5,631 bases of DNA, taken from NCBI GenBank assembly GCA_002715745.1, contig PBAE01000009.1, positions 3,920 through 9,550 of the forward strand, read 5' to 3'. This DNA comes from Woeseiaceae bacterium (GTDB taxonomy: Bacteria > Pseudomonadota > Gammaproteobacteria > Steroidobacterales > Woeseiaceae). Positions 1-5,631 of the stretch are shown here, piece by piece. The position numbers and the translations under genes were made by a program. The notes below the pieces were generated by a model. That model was not told the DNA's origin. It was given only the letters and a program-made list of their open reading frames with translations, and did no database searches. Each line of letters begins with the position of its first letter. The stretch's first letter is position 1.

Positions 1-271
1 CAGGGTAAACAGAATATGCGAAAGCTTTTTTTTGTTTGAATTCACTTTCATGCCTTACCAGATCCTTGGTATTTTCATCTAATGTCATTTCCTCAGCAGG
101 CCAAGTATCATCTCTTTTGAATATTTGTCTCAGTCTTTTTCGACTGGACATAACAACTTTATAGTCAATTTTTGTAATTGAGGGTTCTAAAATTGAAAAG
201 TAGAAATCACCAACCTTACAGTTTTCAGGAACAATGAAATTATTTGGCAAATTGATTTTGCCTGCTTTCAA
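1..271 (-). CDS. GNAT-family N-acetyltransferase-like protein, N-terminal fragment (cut by window edge)
   Basis: An open frame of 90 codons plus one base reads leftward off the window. I chose the TTG at 271-269 as start: an in-frame stop lies at 287-289, no ATG precedes it, and an AGAGGA Shine-Dalgarno sits 9 nt upstream. The first in-frame ATG is codon 41, which would cut into the conserved-looking part. Residues 36-58 (DY..VMSSRKRLRQIF....TWP) and 62-88 (MTLDEN..DL..HE.EF....AFAYSV) resemble, from memory, the N-terminus of an uncharacterised bacterial GNAT-type acetyltransferase family. The acetyl-CoA-binding motif would lie outside the window, so activity and substrate cannot be judged. 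The gene begins 5 nt after the rpoD stop, with its ribosome site inside the last rpoD codons, so it is probably co-transcribed and perhaps translationally coupled. Coding status is fairly secure; the family call is moderate. Confidence 0.65.
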   Translation of the reverse strand, partial: MKAGKINLPNNFIVPENCKVGDFYFSILEPSITKIDYKVVMSSRKRLRQIFKRDDTWPAEEMTLDENTKDLVRHESEFKQKKAFAYSVYP

Positions 272-276
272 AGTGA

Positions 277-2151
277 TCAGTCCTCTTTAAGGAAACTCTT
301 TAGTTGATCTGATCTTGTTGGATGACGCAATTTTCTGAGAGCTTTTGCTTCAATCTGACGAATTCGTTCACGAGTAACATCAAATTGTTTGCCAACTTCC
401 TCCAAAGTATGATCGGTATTCATGTCAATACCGAATCTCATTCTCAATACCTTAGCTTCTCTTGGTGTAAGTCCTGATAAGACTGTATGAGTGCTCTCCT
501 TCAATCCCTGTCCTGTAGCCGAATCCTGAGGTGAATGAATTGTATGATCTTCAATAAAATCACCAAGATTTGAATCTTCATCATCACCTATTGGGGTTTC
601 CGTTGAAATTGGTTCTTTTGCTATCTTGAGAACCTTTCTCACCTTGTCTTCGGGCATATCCATTCTCTCCGCCAATTCATCTGGCTGTGGATCTCTGCCC
701 ATTTCTTGAAGCATTTGTCTAGAGATACGGTTGAGTTTGTTTATGGTCTCTATCATATGGACAGGGATTCTTATGGTTCTGGCTTGATCAGCTATTGATC
801 GAGTTATTGCTTGTCTTATCCACCAAGTGGCGTAAGTTGAAAATTTATATCCGCGACGATATTCAAATTTGTCCACCGCTTTCATTAATCCGATGTTGCC
901 TTCTTGTATAAGATCGAGAAATTGTAACCCTCGATTAGTGTATTTCTTGGCTATTGAGATTACGAGTCTTAAGTTTGCCTCAACCATCTCTTTTTTTGCT
1001 CGTCGTGCTTTTGCCTCGCCAAGGGTCATACGACGGTTAATCTCTTTGATGTCAGGGATAAGAAAAGCAGTTTTATTTTCTATGGCAATAAGTTTTCTCT
1101 GAGCACGCAATATATCATTTTTAAGTTTTGATAGTATCGATGAATGCTTGCGTTTTGCACGAATATGTTTTTCGATCCATGCTAGGTCAGTCTGACTTTT
1201 CTCAAAACTAGAAATGAAATCTTTCCTTGGCATACCCGCTTTGACAACTGCCATTTTCATAACATTTCTCTCTTGCATGCGAATGGTTTTAATGTCGCTC
1301 TTAAGTTGGTTGATCAGAAGCTCCGTAAGTTTGGGAGAGAGCTTCAATTCCATTATCTTATCTGAAAGATTTTGAGATATTTTTATGGTTTTTTCATCTT
1401 TACTGCCATTACTTTGTGTCAATTTATTTAATTTATTTTTGAGACGAGATATGGCTTTAATTCTTTTTTTGACTTCATCTGGATCAGGACCAGTATCAAC
1501 AGGAGTTTCATCTTCAGCTTCATTTTCATCTTCAGTTACTTCAGCTTTGTTTATGGGCGATTGAATTTCATCAGGTGCGTTAGGATCAATAAAATCAACA
1601 ATAAAATCATGAAGTCTTGTTACTCCCTCATCCACATTTTTATATACTTCCATAAATTTATCTAAAGCAGGTGGGTATTTAATAATTTCTAGCTTTACTT
1701 GATTTAATCCATCTTCAATTCTCTTTGCAATCTCGATTTCACCCTCTCTGGTAAGTAATTCAACTGTACCCATCTCTCTCATATACATTCTTACTGGATC
1801 CGTTGTTCTACCAAATTCAGCATCAACGCTAGCCAGAGCTTCTTCAGCTTCTTGTGCCGCATCATCATCACTTGTGACCGCTTCATCATTGAGCATTAAT
1901 GACTCACTGTCAGGCGCTGACTCATAAACAGATATACCCATATCGTTGATCATATTGACGATGTCGTCTATTTGTTCTGGATCAACAATGTCATTTGGCA
2001 TATGGTCGTTTACCTCGCTGTAGGTGAGGTAACCTTGCTCTTTACCTCTAGCGATAAGGTCTTTTAACTGCTGCGCTTGCTGACTTACGAGTCCTTTTTT
2101 TTCATCTGGATTATCGGTCTTTGCTTCAGTTTTTTCTGATTTTTGAGCCAA
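277..2151 (-). CDS. rpoD: RNA polymerase primary sigma factor RpoD (sigma70)
   Basis: The housekeeping sigma factor, which directs core RNA polymerase to -10/-35 promoters. The 624 residues compare with 613 in E. coli. Region 1.1 is at about residues 28-80 ([20 protein letters not shown]), and region 1.2 at about 114-148 ([20 protein letters not shown]). The non-conserved region spans about 149-373, with an acidic stretch at 204-226 and a lysine-rich stretch at 228-259. Region 2 is at about 374-460 and carries the -10-reading residues Y440, W443, W444 and Q447. Region 3 follows, with the finger-loop motif PIGDDEDS at 520-527. Region 4.2 (about 581-612) has the -35-reading residues R594, E595 and R598 in [20 protein letters not shown]. 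Regions 2 to 4 are nearly identical to gammaproteobacterial RpoD as I recall it. The start is TTG at 2151-2149: an in-frame TAG lies 27 nt upstream with no ATG between, and AAGG is 9 nt before the TTG. The next ATG (codon 51) would delete most of region 1.1. It follows dnaG by 70 nt. All key residues are intact. Confidence 0.98.
   Translation of the reverse strand: MAQKSEKTEAKTDNPDEKKGLVSQQAQQLKDLIARGKEQGYLTYSEVNDHMPNDIVDPEQIDDIVNMINDMGISVYESAPDSESLMLNDEAVTSDDDAAQEAEEALASVDAEFGRTTDPVRMYMREMGTVELLTREGEIEIAKRIEDGLNQVKLEIIKYPPALDKFMEVYKNVDEGVTRLHDFIVDFIDPNAPDEIQSPINKAEVTEDENEAEDETPVDTGPDPDEVKKRIKAISRLKNKLNKLTQSNGSKDEKTIKISQNLSDKIMELKLSPKLTELLINQLKSDIKTIRMQERNVMKMAVVKAGMPRKDFISSFEKSQTDLAWIEKHIRAKRKHSSILSKLKNDILRAQRKLIAIENKTAFLIPDIKEINRRMTLGEAKARRAKKEMVEANLRLVISIAKKYTNRGLQFLDLIQEGNIGLMKAVDKFEYRRGYKFSTYATWWIRQAITRSIADQARTIRIPVHMIETINKLNRISRQMLQEMGRDPQPDELAERMDMPEDKVRKVLKIAKEPISTETPIGDDEDSNLGDFIEDHTIHSPQDSATGQGLKESTHTVLSGLTPREAKVLRMRFGIDMNTDHTLEEVGKQFDVTRERIRQIEAKALRKLRHPTRSDQLKSFLKED
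281..286 (-). promoter_or_regulatory. Shine-Dalgarno site for the GNAT-like gene, inside the rpoD 3' end
   Basis: AGAGGA on the minus strand lies 9 nt before the TTG at 271. It overlaps the last sense codons of rpoD, so ribosomes finishing RpoD would end beside it. It is the main support for the TTG start of the downstream gene. Confidence 0.6.
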
Positions 2152-2160
2152 TTTCTTATG

Positions 2161-2166
2161 CCTTTT
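2161..2166 (-). promoter_or_regulatory. Shine-Dalgarno site deciding the TTG start of rpoD
   Basis: AAAAGG on the minus strand ends 9 nt before the TTG at 2151. The spacing matches that of the TTG-started gene behind rpoD and supports UUG initiation here, since the frame is closed upstream by a TAG. Confidence 0.55.
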
Positions 2167-2221
2167 GTTGTAATAGAACTAACTCGCCATTTTATCATAG
2201 CTGCTGGTTCTTATAACAGTT

Positions 2222-3988
2222 TTATCTTCTTATTTTGTTTTTGTGGATAATTTCTTTCAGTTCAGCTTTCTCATCTGCAGTGAGTTGATTATCGGCTTGT
2301 TTTTTTATTAATGAATTTATTCTGTCGTTATAATAGTTTTTTGTAATTTGTTCTAAACAGCTATTTAATTCTTGTGTCGCATTGAACTCTTCATTCTTAG
2401 GGAATAGATTTACGGCGAGTTTGGATAGGTATTTTCCTTCATCGTCTTCTCTCCATCTTTCAATCAATGCCGCGGTGTTCATATTTGGCTCATCTGTTAT
2501 ATTTTTTAAAAGCTTAATAAGTATTCTGATCCCAGGCTTCTCATAATTTACAAACTCAATCTTTCTAATCTGCTCGACTGCTTCTGGATAGTTTAAAATC
2601 AGTGAAATCGATTTTTTTATAACAGAAGGACTGCTCTGATTCATATTCAGATTCTTTCTTCGTAGTGCTTTATTACTAGACGACTTTCTTTTTTTTGTAA
2701 TCTCGTCCTCGGTAATTGATTGTTCGAGTTTTTTAGCTGATAAGCCCACGATAGCAGATAGTTTTTCTATTATTAGTTCTTTAAATATTCCTCTTGGCAT
2801 CTTATTTATAAATGGTTTGACCCTCTCTGCTAATCTTGCTCTTCCATCTACTGATTTAAGATCAATATCTTCGGACGTCTTCTGAATAAGAAAATCTGAT
2901 AAATCTTTACCATTATTTAAGAGTTTCTCGAAATTAGCTGTTGAGTTTTTTCTTATATATGAGTCAGGATCCTCACCCTCTGGCAGAAACACAAATTTTA
3001 TTTGCCTACCATCCTTTAAATGGGAGAGTGAATTCTCTAACGCTCTCCATGCAGCCAAATAACCAGCCTGATCTCCATCGAAACAAAAACAGATGGAGTC
3101 AGATAATCGAAATAGCCTGGTAAAATGATTATCAGTGGTCGCTGTCCCCATGGAGGCAACAGAGTATTCAACTCCATTCTGAGATAATCCAATCACATCC
3201 ATGTAGCCTTCAACTACGATTATTTTTTTAATTGCTCTCATTGATTTTTGACACTCGTATAATCCATAGAGCTCCATTCCTTTATGGAAGATTGGTGTTT
3301 CTGGAGAATTTAAATATTTTGGCTGATCTCCCTCAAATATTCTTCCACCAAAACCAATAAATCGGCCTCTACTGTCTCGAATCGGGAAGATTATTCTATC
3401 TCTGAACCTATCGTAATATCCTTTGTTGTTCTCTTTTTTTATGATTAAACCGAGTTTCAAAAGAGACTTGATATCCGAATCTGCTGAGCCAAAATTGTCT
3501 AAAATATTTGTCCAACTTTTTTCTGCATAACCAATTTTGTATTTTTTTGCTGTTTTTCCATCAATACCCCTTTTTTTCAAATACTCAATTGCTTTGGGAT
3601 TATTTTTTAGGTTATTTTGAAATTTCTTTTGAATTGCATCCATCAACAGAAAAAGATCATTATTCTTTTTCATAGGATTGCTTTTGTTTTCGTAGGGTAC
3701 TTCGACTCCCAGCTCCGATGCTAAGCTTTCGACCGCTTCCACAAAGCTCAGATTTTCATACTCCATGATAAAACCGAGTGCTGTGCCATGCGCTCCACAG
3801 CTGAAACAATGGTAAAATCCTTTCAGTGGACTGATTGTAAGCGATGGATTTTTATCATTGTGAAAAGGGCAGACTGCTTTAAATTCTTTGCCAGCCTTTT
3901 TAAGATCTATTCGTTTGGATAAAACATCAACAATATCCGTTCTTGCGATAAGGTCGTCGATGAAATGTTGTGGTATCAGTCCGCTCAT
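2222..3988 (-). CDS. dnaG: DNA primase DnaG
   Basis: Synthesises RNA primers on single-stranded DNA at the replication fork, working with the DnaB helicase. The 588 residues compare with 581 in E. coli. The N-terminal CHC2 zinc-binding domain (about 1-100) has ligands C40, H43, C61 and C64. The catalytic core includes the basic stretch around YYDRFRDRIIFPIRD (191-205) and IGFGGRIFEG....KYLNSPE (211-230). The TOPRIM fold has the catalytic glutamate E260 in VVEGYMDV and the metal-binding acidic set D304 and D306 in FDGDQAG, followed by GEDPDS at 338-343. The C-terminal part (about 440-588) is divergent, lysine-rich and helical-looking, where the DnaB-binding domain is expected. The ATG at 3988 gives the usual family N-terminus (M..IP..FID.LIARTDIVDV). 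Only a weak AGAG precedes it, 13 nt away. The gene lies between the yqeY-like gene and rpoD. No key residue is missing. Confidence 0.98.
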   Translation of the reverse strand: MSGLIPQHFIDDLIARTDIVDVLSKRIDLKKAGKEFKAVCPFHNDKNPSLTISPLKGFYHCFSCGAHGTALGFIMEYENLSFVEAVESLASELGVEVPYENKSNPMKKNNDLFLLMDAIQKKFQNNLKNNPKAIEYLKKRGIDGKTAKKYKIGYAEKSWTNILDNFGSADSDIKSLLKLGLIIKKENNKGYYDRFRDRIIFPIRDSRGRFIGFGGRIFEGDQPKYLNSPETPIFHKGMELYGLYECQKSMRAIKKIIVVEGYMDVIGLSQNGVEYSVASMGTATTDNHFTRLFRLSDSICFCFDGDQAGYLAAWRALENSLSHLKDGRQIKFVFLPEGEDPDSYIRKNSTANFEKLLNNGKDLSDFLIQKTSEDIDLKSVDGRARLAERVKPFINKMPRGIFKELIIEKLSAIVGLSAKKLEQSITEDEITKKRKSSSNKALRRKNLNMNQSSPSVIKKSISLILNYPEAVEQIRKIEFVNYEKPGIRILIKLLKNITDEPNMNTAALIERWREDDEGKYLSKLAVNLFPKNEEFNATQELNSCLEQITKNYYNDRINSLIKKQADNQLTADEKAELKEIIHKNKIRR

Positions 3989-4015
3989 GTCTAATTATTA
4001 ACTCTGATACTTTAC

Positions 4016-4021
4016 ATTATA
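4016..4021 (-). promoter_or_regulatory. Possible internal -10 element ahead of dnaG (weak)
   Basis: A perfect TATAAT lies on the minus strand in the 83-nt gap between the yqeY-like gene and dnaG. No good -35 is found at 16-18 nt; the nearest candidate, TTGCGT, is only 14 nt away, and there is no TGn extension. In this AT-rich DNA such a hexamer may arise by chance. If real, it would give dnaG and rpoD some transcription independent of rpsU. Confidence 0.25.
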
Positions 4022-4071
4022 TTACTTTGAATAGAACGCAAGCCTCTACGAATGAAATGACAAGTTACAAA

Positions 4072-4521
4072 TTATTTTGTGAGACGTTCTCGAACAATAT
4101 TACTTACTTTGCTCATATCAGCTCTGCCCTTTGTTTTGTCTTTAATAATTGACATTACCGAGCCCATATTTTTTATATCTACAGCATTACTTTCTTCTAT
4201 TGCATCACTAATGATTGATTCCAGTTCACTCTCGCTCAAGTCTTCTGGAAGATAATGATTAAGTATCTTAATTTCCTCGATTTCGATCTGCGCGAGATCT
4301 TCTCTTTCACCTTTCTGAAACTGTGAAATCGAATCTTTTCGCTGCTTAACCATCTTATTTAAAATATCTAGTATTTGCTCATCCTTATCTAGGATGGTTT
4401 GTTTATCAATTTCAATTTGCTTGATCGCTGAAAGTATCAGACGAATAACTTTTAGCTCATCTTTTGATCCAGAGCGCATAGCATTCTTCATGTCTTCTTG
4501 AATGCGGGATTTTAAAATCAT
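4072..4521 (-). CDS. GatB/YqeY domain-containing protein
   Basis: A 149-residue soluble, mostly helical protein of the YqeY family, which is related to the C-terminal tRNA-contacting tail domain of the amidotransferase subunit GatB. Its own function is not established. Family signs are the N-terminus L(K)SRIQEDMKNAMRSG at 3-18, the segment VIRLILSAIKQIEID at 25-39, then KQRKDSISQF (59-68), YLPEDLSESEL (90-100) and the C-terminal MG.VM..IKDKTKGRADMSKVS (119-140). The length is typical for the stand-alone protein. The ATG at 4521 gives the expected N-terminus, although no clear Shine-Dalgarno precedes it. It sits 25 nt after rpsU and 83 nt before dnaG, as in the Pseudomonas-type macromolecular-synthesis operon. 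The position suggests a link to translation, but that is inference. The family call is firm and the function is unknown. Confidence 0.93.
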   Translation of the reverse strand: MILKSRIQEDMKNAMRSGSKDELKVIRLILSAIKQIEIDKQTILDKDEQILDILNKMVKQRKDSISQFQKGEREDLAQIEIEEIKILNHYLPEDLSESELESIISDAIEESNAVDIKNMGSVMSIIKDKTKGRADMSKVSNIVRERLTK

Positions 4522-4546
4522 ACTATTTTTGTGGAGCCCACTCGAT

Positions 4547-4762
4547 TTAATAGAGGCGCTTTCTTTTTGTGATATCTCTTGAGTTCTTTTTCATTGCACG
4601 CTTTACGGCAGCAGCTTTTTTGCGTTTTCGTTCCATGGTTGGTTTTTCATAGAACTCTCTTTTTCTTAATTCTGTGAGGATACCAGCTTTTTCGCAGGCT
4701 CGTTTGAAACGGCGCAATGCAGAATCGAAATACTCATTTTCTTTTAATTGAACACTTGGCAT
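4547..4762 (-). CDS. rpsU: 30S ribosomal protein S21
   Basis: A small basic protein of the 30S subunit, near the platform and the 3' end of 16S rRNA, needed for efficient initiation on natural mRNAs. The 71 residues equal the E. coli length. Diagnostic stretches are [20 protein letters not shown] (8-27), [19 protein letters not shown] (33-51, with PT at 41-42) and the terminal RLY. The frame stays open upstream into the antisense of tsaD as far as 5032, but the S21 N-terminus (MPSV) fixes the start at the ATG at 4762-4760. The Shine-Dalgarno is weak: AGGA at 4775-4778, 12 nt before the ATG. As first gene of the leftward unit it has a good promoter about 30 nt upstream of its start. Confidence 0.97.
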   Translation of the reverse strand: MPSVQLKENEYFDSALRRFKRACEKAGILTELRKREFYEKPTMERKRKKAAAVKRAMKKNSRDITKRKRLY

Positions 4763-4791
4763 ACTGATCACATATCCTATTAGAGCGGAGC

Positions 4792-4820
4792 ATAATACTG
4801 TTAATAGAGGATTTTTGCAA
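4792..4820 (-). promoter_or_regulatory. Sigma70-type promoter for rpsU and the leftward operon
   Basis: On the minus strand, -35 TTGCAA (4815-4820, 4 of 6 consensus bases) and -10 TATTAT (4792-4797, 5 of 6) are separated by the ideal 17 bp. The bases just after the -10 are GC-rich (GCTCCGC), standing out from the AT-rich surroundings. Discriminators of that kind are typical of stringently controlled ribosomal promoters. Initiation would fall near 4785, giving a leader of roughly 20-25 nt before rpsU. The prediction rests on sequence fit and position only. Confidence 0.65.
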
Positions 4821-4827
4821 AGATAAA

Positions 4828-4857
4828 TTGTTAAAATTATTGAGCTATTTTTATACT
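4828..4857 (+). promoter_or_regulatory. Sigma70-type promoter for tsaD
   Basis: On the plus strand, -35 TTGTTA (4828-4833, 4 of 6 consensus bases) and -10 TATACT (4852-4857, 5 of 6) are separated by 18 bp. Initiation would fall near 4864, about 27 nt before the tsaD ATG. Its -35 is only 7 bp from the -35 of the divergent rpsU promoter. Confidence 0.55.
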
Positions 4858-4890
4858 TCACCAATTGAGACCCAATATCATCTAAATAAT

Positions 4891-5631
4891 ATGTTAATTC
4901 TAGGAATAGAAACCAGTTGTGATGAAACGGCTGTCGCGCTTTATGATACAAGGAGAGGCCTGATAGCCCATACCTTAAAGAGTCAAATAGATCTTCATGC
5001 ACCTTTTGGAGGTGTCGTGCCAGAAATTGCATCCAGAGACCACCTGAGATGTCTGATGCCGCTTATCAAAAAAATACTGACTGATAATGACATAAATAAA
5101 CCTGATGTAATTGCTTATACTGCTGGACCTGGATTAATTGGAGCACTGATGGTTGGCAGTGCGATTGCAAATGGTTTAGCACTTTCATGGGACTGCAAAG
5201 TAATACCAATTCACCATATGGAGGGACATTTGCTGGCACCAATGCTGGAGGAAGAGAAACCAGTTTATCCTTTTCTTGCATTGCTTGTATCCGGCGGTCA
5301 CTCTTTGCTCGTAAACGTTCAAGCAGTTGGTGATTACAAAATACTAGGTACAACACTTGACGATGCAGTTGGCGAGGCTTTTGATAAGGTAGCTAAGCTT
5401 TTAGACTTGGATTATCCGGGTGGGCCAAAAATAGCAAAATTAGCTGAACAAGGAGATCCAGGCGCTTTCAATTTTCCAAGACCAATGCAAAAAAAACCGG
5501 GATTTAATTTTAGTTTTAGCGGATTGAAAACAGCAGTAATGCTCAAGACTAGGGAGTTAAGCGAGCAAGGAATGTTAGATCAGAATAAAGCAAATATAGC
5601 TGCCTCTTTCCAGAAGGCAGCTATTGATAGT
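4891..5631 (+). CDS. tsaD: tRNA t6A37 threonylcarbamoyltransferase subunit TsaD, C-terminus cut by window edge
   Basis: The catalytic subunit that, with TsaB and TsaE, moves the threonylcarbamoyl group of TC-AMP onto A37 of ANN-decoding tRNAs in the cytoplasm. It was formerly annotated Gcp/YgjD. The visible 247 codons are about three quarters of the roughly 337-residue family length and are still open at the last base. Seen in order: the ASKHA-fold start [19 protein letters not shown] (1-19); [12 protein letters not shown] (40-51); [14 protein letters not shown] (76-89); the metal-binding HHMEGH (108-113, ligands H109 and H113); LLVSGGHS (131-138); [15 protein letters not shown] (157-171) with YPGGP (175-179); and FSFSGLKT (207-214). 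The remaining metal-ligand aspartate expected near the C-terminus lies outside. The ATG at 4891 gives the exact family N-terminus, although no Shine-Dalgarno is visible. It is divergent from rpsU, the usual arrangement in gammaproteobacteria. No defect is seen in the part present. Confidence 0.97.
   Translation, partial: MLILGIETSCDETAVALYDTRRGLIAHTLKSQIDLHAPFGGVVPEIASRDHLRCLMPLIKKILTDNDINKPDVIAYTAGPGLIGALMVGSAIANGLALSWDCKVIPIHHMEGHLLAPMLEEEKPVYPFLALLVSGGHSLLVNVQAVGDYKILGTTLDDAVGEAFDKVAKLLDLDYPGGPKIAKLAEQGDPGAFNFPRPMQKKPGFNFSFSGLKTAVMLKTRELSEQGMLDQNKANIAASFQKAAIDS

Noticed and set aside
869..1102. 77-codon plus-strand open frame
   Set aside because: It is antisense to RpoD region 2 and the segment before it, whose strong conservation explains the DNA; no ribosome site or family resemblance.
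2161..2220. Imperfect inverted repeat AGAAC...GTTCT and a TATGAT hexamer in the dnaG-rpoD gap, considered as an RNA-processing hairpin or rpoD promoter
   Set aside because: The stem is 5 bp across a long loop with mismatches beyond, and there is no acceptable -35 at 16-18 bp from the hexamer. An RNase-processing site cannot be judged from sequence alone.
4531..4541. Small inverted repeat GTGG-AGC-CCAC between rpsU and the yqeY-like gene, considered as a terminator
   Set aside because: The stem is only 4 bp with a three-base loop, and on the transcribed strand it is followed by A residues, not a U run.
4795..4814. TACTGT near the rpsU -10, considered as a LexA box because the E. coli operon is SOS-linked
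   Set aside because: Only the left half (4796-4801) fits; the matching CAG half at the required spacing is absent.
4763..5032. Minus-strand open frame continuing upstream of rpsU, opposite tsaD
   Set aside because: It is only the in-frame 5' extension of rpsU. The S21 family starts at the ATG at 4762, and the extension lies across the promoters and antisense to the clearly coding tsaD.
5066..5356. 96-codon minus-strand open frame
   Set aside because: It lies wholly antisense to conserved TsaD sequence and resembles no family I know; it is a shadow frame.
1..5631. Search for mobile elements, CRISPR-like repeats, tRNA/rRNA genes, toxin-antitoxin or defence genes
   Set aside because: I saw no tandem or dispersed repeats, transposase motifs, clover-leaf sequences or accessory genes. 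Almost the whole window is explained by conserved housekeeping genes.

Overview
The window is an AT-rich gammaproteobacterial chromosome segment carrying the macromolecular-synthesis locus. The order is (GNAT-like gene) - rpoD - dnaG - yqeY-like - rpsU on the minus strand, with tsaD divergent on the plus strand. The RpoD core (regions 2 to 4), primase and TsaD all look gammaproteobacterial. Having a yqeY-like gene between rpsU and dnaG is the arrangement I recall from Pseudomonas, not the shorter rpsU-dnaG-rpoD set of E. coli. Low GC, short spacers and compact genes would suit a streamlined marine gammaproteobacterium. That placement is inference, and no single gene here fixes the genus.

Layout from left to right: 1-271 is the 5' part of a minus-strand gene running off the left edge, resembling the N-terminus of a GNAT-family acetyltransferase. 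It starts 5 nt after the rpoD stop. Then come rpoD (277-2151), a 70-nt gap, dnaG (2222-3988), an 83-nt gap, the yqeY-like gene (4072-4521), a 25-nt gap and rpsU (4547-4762). The 128-nt space 4763-4890 holds two well-formed back-to-back sigma70-type promoters, one reading left into rpsU and one reading right into tsaD. tsaD (4891 onward) runs off the right edge after 247 codons. No stretch longer than 300 bases lacks a gene.

The leftward genes probably form one transcript from the rpsU promoter, because I find no convincing terminator between any two of them. The products serve the start of translation (S21), of replication (primase) and of transcription (sigma70). TsaD, which helps make the t6A base of ANN-decoding tRNAs, is transcribed separately. 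rpoD and the GNAT-like gene both start with TTG, each 9 nt after a recognisable Shine-Dalgarno sequence, whereas the ATG-started genes have weak or no Shine-Dalgarno.

I found no previously undescribed system. This is a conserved housekeeping locus, and the points worth checking are modest: the gene attached behind rpoD, the TTG starts and the compact divergent promoter.
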